DNA from: Prosthecobacter sp.
GTDB lineage: Bacteria; Verrucomicrobiota; Verrucomicrobiia; Verrucomicrobiales; Verrucomicrobiaceae
DNA length: 64,000 nt
Assembly: GCF_034366625.1 (NCBI RefSeq)
Contig: NZ_JAXMIH010000008.1
Coordinates: 434,001 to 498,000 of the forward strand
Direction of reading: 5' to 3'
Shown here: positions 41,571 to 49,425 of the stretch, piece after piece
How positions within the stretch are numbered: position 1 is the stretch's first letter
Layout of the letters: every line of letters begins with the position of its first letter
Notes under the pieces: model-generated
What the model saw: the letters and a program-made list of their open reading frames with translations, nothing else
What the model was told of the DNA's origin: nothing
The model's database searches: none
Program-made: the position numbers and the translations under genes

Positions 41571-42003
41571 GCGGCAGTGTAACGAATGCCACACCCTGAT
41601 ATCCACGACAAATAGTGTGCGAAATGCGCCACAGTTCTCAACCCAAGACACATGGTTTGCTGGTGGAGTTGCATTTCAAAACAGTGCAGGCAATGGCGAG
41701 CGCACCAAGGCGACAACCAGAGCAGCTCGTTGAAGCAAGTTTCGCAAACCCAAGCTCTTCTTCTTTTTGTGCGGAGGTTGCTTCCAACGGCCTTCAATGT
41801 TTCTCTCGCAACGGTTCAACTTGGCGGCCAGTCATTGAGGGCGATGGTCAGTGGGAGGAAGGAATCGTCGATGTTTAACCACTTCAAAAGCGGCATCACG
41901 GCACCAAATCCAGTGTCAGGTTGGATGCCATCTTGGGGGATGTTGATCACGTGGATTTGCTGGCCATCGCCCGCATGACGTCATCAACCATTGATGATCA
42001 AAG
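41571..42003. other. Gene-poor stretch, no recognised gene
   Basis: About 430 bases between the beta-helix gene and tRNA-Leu. Short frames on both strands give low-complexity peptides without a family match, and none has a convincing start. Composition is more A+T-rich than the flanking genes. It may hold promoters for the beta-helix gene and tRNA, but I see no clear operator or terminator. Confidence 0.5.
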
Positions 42004-42088
42004 TGCCGATGGCCGGACTCGAACCGGCAAGGGAGTTGCCTCCCAGCAGATTTTAAGTCTGCTGTGTTTACCATTTCACCACATCGGC
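42004..42088 (-). tRNA. tRNA-Leu (anticodon UAA)
   Basis: Read on the minus strand, the acceptor stem pairs GCCGATG with CATCGGC and has discriminator A. The anticodon arm is GCAGA-CTTAAAA-TCTGC, giving anticodon UAA. A long variable arm (GGGAGGCAACTCCC region) confirms a class II tRNA, and the T arm contains GGTTCGAGTCC. No CCA is encoded. It lies upstream of ndk on the same strand order (ndk starts further upstream at 42557). Confidence 0.93.
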
Positions 42089-42131
42089 ATGGGGGAAGAT
42101 CGCCGCGAGTGTAGCGGAACGATGAGCCACC

Positions 42132-42557
42132 TCAATAGCTGAAAATCTCGCCGTGATGGAAGAACCGCTCGATTTCGAGAGCGGCGGCCTCAGGGGAGTC
42201 GGAGGCGTGGACGACGTTGGTCATCTTGTCCGTGCCGAAATCGCCGCGGATGGTGCCTGCCGGCGCTGCTTTGGAGTCGGTGGGGCCGAGGAGGTCGCGC
42301 ACATGGGCGATCACGTTTTCGCCACCAAGGACGATGGCGATCACCGGCTTGCTTTTCATGAATTCGGCGACGGTGGGAAAGAACGGACGGTCGGCGATGT
42401 GGGCGTAGTGCTCCTTGAGCAGCGCGTCGGTGAGCTGGATCATCTTGCAGCCACGGATGCGGAAGCCTTCGTCTTCGAAACGCTTGAGGACTTCGCCATT
42501 GATGCCGCGTTCGACGCAGTCGGGTTTGAGCAGGATGAGGGTGGTTTCTTGGGCCAT
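42132..42557 (-). CDS. ndk: Nucleoside-diphosphate kinase
   Basis: A 141-residue enzyme. The start AQETTLILLKPDCVERG and the catalytic segment TNVVHASDSPEAA, with His117 as the phosphorylated residue, are diagnostic; RGDFGTDK is the conserved nucleotide-binding loop. It exchanges terminal phosphates between NTPs and NDPs in the cytoplasm. ATG 42557 matches the family N-terminus. It reads towards tRNA-Leu and is divergent from the HAD phosphatase (104-bp gap). Confidence 0.96.
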   Translation of the reverse strand: MAQETTLILLKPDCVERGINGEVLKRFEDEGFRIRGCKMIQLTDALLKEHYAHIADRPFFPTVAEFMKSKPVIAIVLGGENVIAHVRDLLGPTDSKAAPAGTIRGDFGTDKMTNVVHASDSPEAAALEIERFFHHGEIFSY

Positions 42558-42661
42558 GGGGACTTTGGGGGAAAGGGCGCGCACACTGCCGTCCGCCCCT
42601 GCATCCGTCAAGGCTGGGAATCTTTTGCCAGATGGAAACGCGGCGCTAGGCTCCGCCGCGC

Positions 42662-43405
42662 ATGCCCGCCCGCTCGTTCGCCTTCTTCGACCTCGACCAC
42701 ACCCTGCTGCCCTTCGACACGCAGGCGTTGTTCTGCAATTTCGTGCTCCGACGCGAGCCGTGGCGTGTTTTTCTGCACGGGCTGTTCGTTCCCGTGGCCC
42801 TGGCACGCGCCTGCGGCCTCGCCAGCACCGCCACAGCCAAACGTGCCTTCTTGAGCTACCTGCGCGGCATGCCGCGCGACCGGTTGGCGAAGTACGCGCA
42901 TGAGTTTGCCGAGGTCTGCGTGCCGAAATGGGCCTACCCCGATCTCCGGGCGGAAATCCTCCGCCACAAGCACCAGCACCGCGTTTTGGTGCTGAACACC
43001 GCCAGCCCGGACTTTTACGCTCACGAGATCGCCCATGCCCTCGGCTTCGATTACTGCGTCGCCACGCAGTTTGAGATAGGCGCGAAATTTCCCGGCATGC
43101 CCCGGCTCGTCACTGGCAACAACAAGCACGAGGCCAAGATCGTCGCGATGGAGGAAGGAGTGCCCGGCGTTGCCGAGCTGACCGAAAAGGAGCGCTCCAC
43201 CTGCTGGAGCTACTCCGACAGCGCCGCCGACCTCCCGTTGCTCGAATACGCCGGCTTCGCCGTGCTCATCCACCCGTCGAAAAGCCTCGCGGAGATCGGC
43301 CGACTCCGCGATTGGGCCATTCTGCATCCCGCACGGCCGTATCGCACGAAGTTCGGCGACATGTTCCGCGTCGTGCTGCAAATGTTCGGTCTGCATCCCG
43401 AGTGA
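42662..43405 (+). CDS. HAD-IB-family phosphatase (SerB-like)
   Basis: A 247-residue cytoplasmic HAD hydrolase. The nucleophile motif is FFDLDHTLL (Asp10, Asp12), motif II threonine/serine is in VLNTASPDF, and the last motif is in SYSDSAADLPLLEYAG (Asp pair). The helical cap between motifs I and II suits HAD-IB enzymes such as phosphoserine phosphatase and lipid-phosphate phosphatases. Substrate undetermined. Convergent end lies 54 bp before tRNA-Arg. Confidence 0.87.
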   Translation: MPARSFAFFDLDHTLLPFDTQALFCNFVLRREPWRVFLHGLFVPVALARACGLASTATAKRAFLSYLRGMPRDRLAKYAHEFAEVCVPKWAYPDLRAEILRHKHQHRVLVLNTASPDFYAHEIAHALGFDYCVATQFEIGAKFPGMPRLVTGNNKHEAKIVAMEEGVPGVAELTEKERSTCWSYSDSAADLPLLEYAGFAVLIHPSKSLAEIGRLRDWAILHPARPYRTKFGDMFRVVLQMFGLHPE

Positions 43406-43459
43406 TCTGCGCCCTTGCTCATGCCGCAGACGGATTTATGATCGCGCACGTTTCGTGAG

Positions 43460-43535
43460 GCACCCGTAGCTCAGTGGATAGAGCAGCCGATTTCTAATCG
43501 GCTGGTCGCAGGTTCGATCCCTGCCGGGTGCGCCA
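43460..43535 (+). tRNA. tRNA-Arg (anticodon UCU)
   Basis: The acceptor stem pairs GCACCCG with CGGGTGC, discriminator G, and a CCA end is encoded (43533-43535). The anticodon arm GCCGA-TTTCTAA-TCGGC gives anticodon UCU. The D arm (GCTCAGTGGATAGAGC) and T arm (AGGTTCGATCCCT) are regular. It forms the left border of the accessory island; no duplicated 3' fragment of it is visible in the window. Confidence 0.95.
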
Positions 43536-43546
43536 TCTAAAGTGGA

Positions 43547-43843
43547 TCAAGCGGCCTTTGCGCAGGGTTTGATCCGCTCCAGCACGGGGCGCATCTCAGC
43601 CTCGGTCACCTGGCGGTCATAGCTGGTTTGCAGATTGAGCCAGACTTCCGCAGGCCACTGGAAATAACGGGAAAGCCGCAGGGCAGTGTCGGCGGTGATG
43701 GCACGTCTGCCCTTCACGATCTCATTGATGCGGCGGGGCGGAACACCAATGTCATTCGCAAGGCGGTATTCGGACAGGCCAAGAGGCACGAGGAAATCCT
43801 CGCGGAGCACTTCACCGGGATGGATGGGGGCGTGTTTCTTCAT
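43547..43843 (-). CDS. higA: HigA-family antitoxin
   Basis: A 98-residue Xre-type helix-turn-helix protein. The N-terminal APIHPGEVLREDFLVPLGLS, NDIGVPPRRINEIVKGRRAI and TALRLSRYFQWPAEVWLNLQ are hallmarks of HigA antitoxins that bind HigB and the operon promoter. It lies 12 bp downstream of higB on the same strand, in the usual HigBA order (toxin first). The pair sits 11 bp from tRNA-Arg, a common site for laterally gained modules. Confidence 0.9.
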   Translation of the reverse strand: MKKHAPIHPGEVLREDFLVPLGLSEYRLANDIGVPPRRINEIVKGRRAITADTALRLSRYFQWPAEVWLNLQTSYDRQVTEAEMRPVLERIKPCAKAA

Positions 43844-43855
43844 GGCGTCTGGTGG

Positions 43856-44137
43856 TCAATGGTAGTCCACGATTTCAACATCGTGCGGCCCGTCCGACTC
43901 CCAGTGGAAGCAGACACGCCACTGATCGTTGATGCGGATGGAGTGCTGTCCTTTGCGGTCGCCCTTGAGGGCTTCCAGCCGGTTGCCAGGCGGAACGCGA
44001 AGTTGGAGCAGCTCCGTGACGGCATGAAGCTGGGCGAGTTTCCGCAGAGCAGTGCGCTGGATGTCCGGCGGAAAAGCACGGACTTTCTCCAGCCGGAACA
44101 GCCGGGCGGTATCGTCGCAGGCAAAGGAACGGATCAT
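43856..44137 (-). CDS. higB: HigB/RelE-family toxin
   Basis: A 93-residue mRNA interferase of the HigB type. IRSFACDDTARLFRLE, LRVPPGNRLEALKGDRKGQ and SIRINDQWRVCFHW, ending VEIVDYH, match the HigB/RelE fold, which cuts mRNA at the ribosome. ATG 44137 matches the usual length; a longer upstream frame is unlikely. It precedes and probably is co-transcribed with higA. Confidence 0.9.
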   Translation of the reverse strand: MIRSFACDDTARLFRLEKVRAFPPDIQRTALRKLAQLHAVTELLQLRVPPGNRLEALKGDRKGQHSIRINDQWRVCFHWESDGPHDVEIVDYH

Positions 44138-44263
44138 GCATCGTGGTGCTCCCATGTTAACGGGAGGCGTTAAGGGTGGCAAGTGTGAAGTAGCCTTTGT
44201 GCTCATGAGCCACATGACGCACAGCCAAGACTCAAAGTCAGGGTTCTGACCTGCTTTAGTTGG

Positions 44264-45202
44264 CTAGCTATCCACGGAAGTTTTCACCACGATGTCTGGA
44301 ATGCTGCCCCTTAACATTTCAAGAAGGAGTCGTTTGAGTTGTGGACGATGTTTGGATGGCGCTTTTGAGCCGTTGAAGGCGCCTTTGGTTGTTTCCTCCC
44401 AAACCGATGGCTGTCCTTCGAAGATGCAGGGATCAATGACCGTTTTCCAAAATAAATCGAAATGAAGCAGAAGTGATCTCCACTTTAGGGAAAAGGCATC
44501 CTTCGGACTCTTTTGACAGTCAGAGATCAAGTTCGGGACAGACTGGTAAAATGCACGAAGATTGCGGACAACGTCCGCGTCGTAAAGCGAGCGGTGGACG
44601 TCGTTAAAATCGACGGATCGAAGACCGCAGACATCTTCAAGAACATCATGCGAACATGTTTGGTAAAGTGGCCACACTCTGTAGAAGAGTAGCCAATAAA
44701 GAAAATCGCGTTTACGATCTCCAGGTTTGCGACGGCCGGTTTTGTGCTGCCTGTCCCAACGAAGCCTGAACGCACCACCCTTCATGACATAAAGGTTGTC
44801 AAAAGTGGGCTGCACTGATTTCGCGGCATCAGCAGGCCACGTTCGCAGAACCAGAGCTGCAACATCTGCCAGCACGACCTGTGCAAATTGAGCCACTCCA
44901 TCATCAGGATGAAAATATGCCACTTGTTTCAAGTCCATGAGGACATGCTCCATCTCGCTCAAACCGATCTTAATATCTCTGCTGGTGATATCATGAACTG
45001 ACTTTGATTCTTTGAGATGCCCCTCGCAATCTGGGACTCGCATGGCGTGGCTCATAAGCAACATCCGGCACTTGGGTGATGAGTATGAGTTTAAGAAACT
45101 TCCATCCACAGCGCCTCCGACTACTTTTCCCAGTTCGGGCTTCCAAGTACCATGGGCCGTCTCGGATTGTTCCAGTTGAGTTGGTGCCACACTTGTTTTC
45201 AT
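44264..45202 (-). CDS. Orphan protein of unknown function, 312 residues
   Basis: An uninterrupted frame with no signal peptide, no membrane segment and no recognised motif. It is mainly helical in appearance, with aromatic-rich segments such as KRDFLYWLLFYRVWPLY and SLKWRSLLLHFDLFWKTV. The DNA is more A+T-rich than core genes, suggesting lateral gain. The 5' end lies 45 bp outside the left attachment site of the integrative element, so it does not belong to that element as currently bounded but may be cargo of an earlier one. Confidence 0.6.
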   Translation of the reverse strand: MKTSVAPTQLEQSETAHGTWKPELGKVVGGAVDGSFLNSYSSPKCRMLLMSHAMRVPDCEGHLKESKSVHDITSRDIKIGLSEMEHVLMDLKQVAYFHPDDGVAQFAQVVLADVAALVLRTWPADAAKSVQPTFDNLYVMKGGAFRLRWDRQHKTGRRKPGDRKRDFLYWLLFYRVWPLYQTCSHDVLEDVCGLRSVDFNDVHRSLYDADVVRNLRAFYQSVPNLISDCQKSPKDAFSLKWRSLLLHFDLFWKTVIDPCIFEGQPSVWEETTKGAFNGSKAPSKHRPQLKRLLLEMLRGSIPDIVVKTSVDS

Positions 45203-45246
45203 AGGACAGCGGCCCGCAAGAGGGCTTTAGGCAGTCAGGCGCAAAA

Positions 45247-45291
45247 AGTGCTCCCGGTGGGATTCGAACCCGCAACCAAGGGATTATGAGT
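45247..45291. repeat. attL: displaced tRNA 3' fragment
   Basis: Matches 52785-52829 over 45 bp with one difference (45263 T against 52801 C), the last 28 bp (45264-45291) exact. It is the T arm, variable loop and anticodon 3' side of the tRNA without the 5' half, so it is not a functional tRNA. A run of five A on the plus strand (T on the tRNA strand) just outside may be the original tRNA terminator. Confidence 0.9.
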
Positions 45292-45346
45292 TCTCCCCTT
45301 GCCTGATTTTACCTGATGAGGCATGATAGCGTCTGAGAGCGCCAAT

Positions 45347-45389
45347 CCTTGATAAATCAAGGCTTCCAGCGTCATTCACGTTATCAAGG
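45347..45389. promoter_or_regulatory. Dyad operator candidate upstream of the integrase
   Basis: CCTTGAT-AA-ATCAAGG (45347-45362) is a 7-bp perfect dyad, and the half-site ATCAAGG recurs at 45383-45389, 22 bp before the integrase ATG. A possible promoter, TTGCCT and CATGAT spaced 17 bp, lies just upstream (45299-45328). The element's HTH protein is a candidate ligand, but this is untested. Confidence 0.35.
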
Positions 45390-45410
45390 ATCATCAAACC
45401 ACCGCCTGCC

Positions 45411-46835
45411 ATGAACGCAAAAAGTGTCCAAGAAGTGTCCAAGCAGGCTGTGCTTGGACACTCCGCAGAGAAGGCCGCCAGAGGCCACGGATTCGGCAAA
45501 ACGGATTCCCGCTACTGGCGCACACGGCTTTTCCGCAGTGCTTACATGCGTGGAGACGAGCGCCGGGAGGTGGCGGATTGGTGCATGAAGCTGGCGCATG
45601 CTGGACGGCGGGAAACGCTCAATCTGCGCACGCCGAATCAGGCGGCAGCGGCACAGAAAGCGGCGGACATCTACCGCCAGCTTGTAGGCGAGGGATGGGA
45701 TGCGGTGCTGCTGCAATGGAAGCCCAAGGCCGTGCTGACTCCAAAGGCGGCGAGCGTGGGCGAGTTCGTGGAAGCCGTGCGGGCGGTGTCGGCAGCGCGG
45801 CCTTTGACCGTGTGGGAGTATTCCAAGTGCTTGCGGCGTCTCGCGGCGGATGTGGCGGGCCTGCCTCGTGATGACGCGGCGAAATGGGATGGCCGTTCAG
45901 GCGGTGCGGACAAGTGGCGCGAGAAAGTGGACGCTCTGCCGCTGTCCATCCTCACGCCGGAGAGCATTCAAGGCTGGCGGCTGGCGCGGCTCAAAGATGC
46001 GGGCGGAAATCCGGCCATGCAGCGGGCCACGAAAACCACGATCAACAGCACGCTGAGGAAAGCCAAGTCTCTGTTTTCGTCCAAGGTGCTCAAGTTCCTG
46101 AACGGTGCGCTGGTGCTGCCGCCGAATCCCTTTGCCGGTGTCGAGTTCTTTGAGCGGGCTTCGATGCGCTATGAATCGAAAATCGACACGCCCGCATTGA
46201 TCGAAGCAGCACGCACCGAGCTTGGCGGCGTGCCTGCGAACGTGGAAGCGTGGAAAGCCTTCGTGCTGCTGATGTTCGCGGGCCTGCGGAAGAATGAGGC
46301 AGACAAGCTGCGATGGGATTCGGTGGACTTCGCGGCGGGACTGCTGCGCATCGAAGATCATGAGCACTTCCAAGCAAAGTGCGAGGCCAGCAAGGGCAGC
46401 ATTGAACTGGACGCGGAGGTTGTGGCGATGCTTCGCGGCTGGCGTGCGCTGGATGGGGATGGCGTCTTTGTGCTGCGTTCAGCCGTGGCACCGCTGGCGA
46501 ACGTGCTGCATTACCACTACCGCGCCAAGCGCACCTTTGACGCGCTGGCGGCTTGGTTGAAGGCCAAGGGCATCACGGCCAAGAAGGCGTTGCACGAGCT
46601 GCGGAAGGAGGCCGGTTCAATGGTGGCGGACAAGCACGGCATCTTTGCCGCCTCGCGCTTTCTCCGCCATGCGGACATCGGCATAACGAGTGCGCACTAT
46701 CTGGACAAGAAACAGCGCGTCACAGTCGGGCTTGGCGGGCTTCTCTCCGCGCCTGTGACTGTCTCCAACGTGACAGCCTTTCCCGTGCCTGTGAAGCAGG
46801 CCAAGCCAGCGAACACCAAACGCAAAAGAGCATGA
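45411..46835 (+). CDS. int: Tyrosine recombinase (integrase)
   Basis: A 474-residue phage-type integrase. The catalytic residues are visible: Arg293 in FAGLRKNEADKLRW, His395 and Arg398 in LHELRKEAG, His420 in FLRHADIG and the nucleophile Tyr430 in TSAHYLDKK. The N-terminal ~180 residues would contain arm-binding and core-binding domains. It sits next to attL and reads away from it. The first ~17 codons lie on repeated arm-type sites (45419-45462), so binding of the enzyme there could repress its own gene. The tail (KQAKPANTKRKRA) is basic. Confidence 0.94.
   Translation: MNAKSVQEVSKQAVLGHSAEKAARGHGFGKTDSRYWRTRLFRSAYMRGDERREVADWCMKLAHAGRRETLNLRTPNQAAAAQKAADIYRQLVGEGWDAVLLQWKPKAVLTPKAASVGEFVEAVRAVSAARPLTVWEYSKCLRRLAADVAGLPRDDAAKWDGRSGGADKWREKVDALPLSILTPESIQGWRLARLKDAGGNPAMQRATKTTINSTLRKAKSLFSSKVLKFLNGALVLPPNPFAGVEFFERASMRYESKIDTPALIEAARTELGGVPANVEAWKAFVLLMFAGLRKNEADKLRWDSVDFAAGLLRIEDHEHFQAKCEASKGSIELDAEVVAMLRGWRALDGDGVFVLRSAVAPLANVLHYHYRAKRTFDALAAWLKAKGITAKKALHELRKEAGSMVADKHGIFAASRFLRHADIGITSAHYLDKKQRVTVGLGGLLSAPVTVSNVTAFPVPVKQAKPANTKRKRA
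45419..45462. repeat. Left arm-type sites inside the integrase 5' end
   Basis: Two tandem AAGTGTCCAAG units (within 45419-45445) are followed by an inverted copy TGCTTGGACACT (45451-45462). The first 27 bp recur exactly at 52708-52734 near the right end. Direct plus inverted copies near both att sites are what integrase arm sites look like. Here they also encode residues 4 to 17 of the integrase. Confidence 0.75.
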
Positions 46836-47386
46836 TGCAATCAAGAGCAGCACGCATGCCTTCGGTGAAATTGCCGATGCTTGGGCATTTCCAAATCGCG
46901 AAGGTGTCAGAATGCCCACCTGTCGCAGTGCCGGACAAACCGGCGAGCTACGCGGCTTATTGGCGAGATGTGATAGCGCCAAGCCCCTTCATCCATGCCG
47001 ACAAAGAGCACGTTGTTGTTGTGGCGCTGGACATAAAGCTAAACGCGAAAGGATGGCATCTCGTTTCGATGGGTGACTTGAACGGGGCATACTGCGGGCC
47101 GCGTGAGGTGATGCGGCCCTTGATCATTTGTGCCGCCTACTCGTTCATCCTGATGCACAATCATCCTTCTGGCTGTGTCACGCCAAGCGACACTGACCGC
47201 CGCCTCACTCGCCGCGTGAGAGAGGCAGGCGAGACGATGGGCGTTGAGTTGATGGATCACATCATTGTTGGCGATGGCACCGGGGAATATTTCTCTTTCA
47301 GGGAGCACGGATTGATTGGCGGTGCTGTCACTGTGTCAGTGAAGTTGAAGCATCGAATCTCCAACAAAGAAAAGGTGAAGGGATGA
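46832..47386 (+). CDS. RadC-family JAMM-domain protein
   Basis: A 184-residue protein with the RadC motif MHNHPSGCVTPSDTD (His109, His111 and Asp122 as likely zinc ligands) and DHIIVGDGTGEYFSF. RadC-like proteins are frequent in integrative elements and phage islands; most are uncharacterised and the historic link to recombination repair is weak. ATG 46832 overlaps the integrase stop (ATGA). The N-terminal ~40 residues lack the helix-hairpin-helix of full RadC, so this is the short element-type form. Confidence 0.85.
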   Translation: MMQSRAARMPSVKLPMLGHFQIAKVSECPPVAVPDKPASYAAYWRDVIAPSPFIHADKEHVVVVALDIKLNAKGWHLVSMGDLNGAYCGPREVMRPLIICAAYSFILMHNHPSGCVTPSDTDRRLTRRVREAGETMGVELMDHIIVGDGTGEYFSFREHGLIGGAVTVSVKLKHRISNKEKVKG

Positions 47387-47390
47387 CGCC

Positions 47391-48278
47391 ATGAAAGCCA
47401 AGCCGCCAACGCCAAAGAAGCCGGATAGGAAAAAGCGGGCCGGTGAAAATCCATTCTTCCGCTATCAAAAATTCTGGCTTCCCGGTGATGCCACGAATTT
47501 TCCGAAACCGCAGTCTTTGGATGACCTGATGAAGCAGGTGATTGAAACGGATTTCATGATGCTCAAATCGACGCGAGAGAGGATGGATAAAATCAGAGGT
47601 GCATGGGTTGCCTCTGCAATAGAGCACTTGGCGCAATGGCTCTTTCTAAGCGCCATGAATGGCGATGAAGTGAGTCAGCGCTATTTCTTCGACAGCACGC
47701 GATTTCTCACGCTGCGTTTTGTGGACATGCTGAGAGCAAAGTTTCCCGCAGTGAAGCGCAAAGCATGGGCATCACCGGACATGCCCGGCTTGATTTCCTT
47801 GATGCCGGAATGCCATGCCGAAATGATAAGGCTGTGTGTGGAGAATGAGCAGGGGCGTTATCATCCGTTGCTGATGAAGGGTGGACAGGGAAACCGGAAA
47901 ATGCGGGCGAGTTCGCCGCAAAACATGATGGTGCAAAAGCTCTGGGGCTGGATGGATGTCCGCCGCCGTCAATGGAGCGAGTGGACGTTTCTACAAGATG
48001 AAGAGCACGGATGGATTCACCCGCTGGAATTGGAGATCATCCGCCTGCCTGCCTTCACATCTGATACAGTGGAAAAGTGGATGTGCATTTCGTGGAAGGT
48101 TTTAGAGGATGCAGCGGGCGGAGACTTGAACAACCACCCGGCATTCAAACCCGGCGGGGAGTATTCCGAATTTCTGAACGCTGGTGGCAAAAGTCCAAAA
48201 GAGAAACTGCGCAAGGCTTGGCGCGAGTGGGCAAAGCTCCTGCTGCCAGAGGGAAAAATGCCGGAAGTCAAGGCGTGA
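47391..48278 (+). CDS. Element protein of unknown function, 295 residues
   Basis: A soluble-looking protein starting with a basic, proline-rich stretch (KAKPPTPKKPDRKKRAG). No membrane segment, nuclease or helicase motif is recognised. Aromatic residues are frequent (WVASAIEHLAQWLFL, KLWGWMDVRRRQWSEWTF). The start is 4 bp after the RadC-like stop, so it is likely co-transcribed. It is the largest unassigned gene of the element and the first place to look for a packaging-hijack, exclusion or defence function. Confidence 0.75.
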   Translation: MKAKPPTPKKPDRKKRAGENPFFRYQKFWLPGDATNFPKPQSLDDLMKQVIETDFMMLKSTRERMDKIRGAWVASAIEHLAQWLFLSAMNGDEVSQRYFFDSTRFLTLRFVDMLRAKFPAVKRKAWASPDMPGLISLMPECHAEMIRLCVENEQGRYHPLLMKGGQGNRKMRASSPQNMMVQKLWGWMDVRRRQWSEWTFLQDEEHGWIHPLELEIIRLPAFTSDTVEKWMCISWKVLEDAAGGDLNNHPAFKPGGEYSEFLNAGGKSPKEKLRKAWREWAKLLLPEGKMPEVKA

Positions 48279-48356
48279 ACCCCACCTTTTGAGGCTCCGA
48301 AATCGTGGCCTTGTCCCCTTACAGCGCGGACGCGTTTGGGGGATGCATCAAGCGTC

Positions 48357-48566
48357 ATGAAAGACGCTCAAACATCACCGCCCCCTATCGCATCCAAACC
48401 ACGCGGCTTGTCCTACCGGCAAGCCGCTGAACGCCTCTCCATCTCTGCCGTCACATTGCGACGCTGGCGAGCTGATGGACGTTTCAAAGTGCGCGTGTAT
48501 TCGCCAACGCTCGTGAGGATTCCAATCGAGGAAATCGAGAGGCTTGAGGCGGAGGCACTTGTTTAA
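48357..48566 (+). CDS. Small HTH protein (MerR/excisionase-like)
   Basis: A 69-residue protein with a winged-helix of the HTH_17/AlpA type: LSYRQAAERLSISAVTLRRW, then ADGRFKVRVYSPTLVRIPIEEIERLE. Such proteins act as excisionases or as regulators of integrase or replication genes. ATG 48357 is chosen over a TTG 21 bp upstream. Position between unknown gene and primase module suits a switch controlling excision or replication. Confidence 0.82.
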   Translation: MKDAQTSPPPIASKPRGLSYRQAAERLSISAVTLRRWRADGRFKVRVYSPTLVRIPIEEIERLEAEALV

Positions 48567-48580
48567 CCGGATGCCGCATC

Positions 48581-49087
48581 ATGAACACGAATCCTGATGG
48601 TGAACTGCCTTTGAATCTGCCGCGTGATGAGGGCCGCGCTCTTTCCTCGCTTGAGCGGGCGCGTTTGAATTTCGCCGGCGACGGAAGCAAGGAAATCAAA
48701 GCCTGCGAGGCTGTGAGTGATGACGACGCACGCGGCCTGCTGATTGAGTTCTTTTGCGATGCACGCCCGAACAACTGGCAAAAGCTGGTGCTGATGGTGT
48801 CCCTGATGCGCTGGAAGATTCAGCAAAAAGACAAGCGGCCCATTGGTGGGGACATCATCACGAACGCGGCCAAGTTCCATTTTCCTGAGTGCGAGGGGAA
48901 CAATGATTTCAGACTGCTGTATCCTCGCGCCCTTGCCATCGTCTGCCCTGAGTTGGTGAAAGCGGAACTGCTGCGGATGGAAGATGATTCCAAAGCCAAC
49001 GTGCTCTTTGACTGTGGCTGGCAGGCTCCTGATTCGGTGGACTGGCTGGCAATCGAGGCATGGAAACCGGGGGAGGCGCGGCCATGA
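48581..49087 (+). CDS. Element protein of unknown function, 168 residues
   Basis: An acidic soluble protein containing WQKLVLMVSLMRWKIQQKDKRP and LYPRALAIVCPELVKAELLRM. No domain recognised and no signal peptide. It starts 14 bp after the HTH gene and its stop overlaps the next start (ATGA), so it belongs to the primase-helicase transcription unit. It might be a replication accessory protein by position. Confidence 0.72.
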   Translation: MNTNPDGELPLNLPRDEGRALSSLERARLNFAGDGSKEIKACEAVSDDDARGLLIEFFCDARPNNWQKLVLMVSLMRWKIQQKDKRPIGGDIITNAAKFHFPECEGNNDFRLLYPRALAIVCPELVKAELLRMEDDSKANVLFDCGWQAPDSVDWLAIEAWKPGEARP

Positions 49088-49425
49088 GCGCGGGCGTTTC
49101 CATCGCGGAGATCATGCAGGACAAAGACGCGCTGGCGTCTGCCTGTCTGGAGCTGGCGGAGCATCTGGAGACAGCGGTGGGGCGCTTTGATGAGCCTGCC
49201 CTCAAAGAGCACGGAACAGGCTTTCTGCGCTTGCTGCCGCTGATGTGCGTCTTTCCCTCGCCAGCATGGATGAAGGCGTTTGCTGCTATCCTGCGGAGGA
49301 AAGCGCGGCGTCTGGATGCGCTGCCTGGCTCCGAAGAAGAACTGGCGCGGGTGATGGGTGGAAATGCGGCCGATTTTGCCGCCTTTGACCGTGTGCTTTT
49401 CGGGGAGGATGCCGGGCATGATTGA
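49084..49425 (+). CDS. Small helical element protein, 113 residues
   Basis: Mostly helical, with SIAEIMQDKDALASACLELA and RRKARRLDALPGSEEELARV. No motif recognised. ATG 49084 overlaps the preceding TGA by one base, and its own stop overlaps the primase start by 8 bp, giving tight coupling on both sides. Size and context fit a primase or helicase loader, but this is a guess. Confidence 0.68.
   Translation: MSAGVSIAEIMQDKDALASACLELAEHLETAVGRFDEPALKEHGTGFLRLLPLMCVFPSPAWMKAFAAILRRKARRLDALPGSEEELARVMGGNAADFAAFDRVLFGEDAGHD

Noticed and set aside
45247..45291. Possible second tRNA gene
   Set aside because: Only the 3' half is present. No acceptor 5' strand or D arm can be formed, so it is an att fragment.
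46832..47386. Housekeeping radC
   Set aside because: The protein is the short JAMM form without the N-terminal helix-hairpin-helix and lies inside the element, so the gene symbol was not given.
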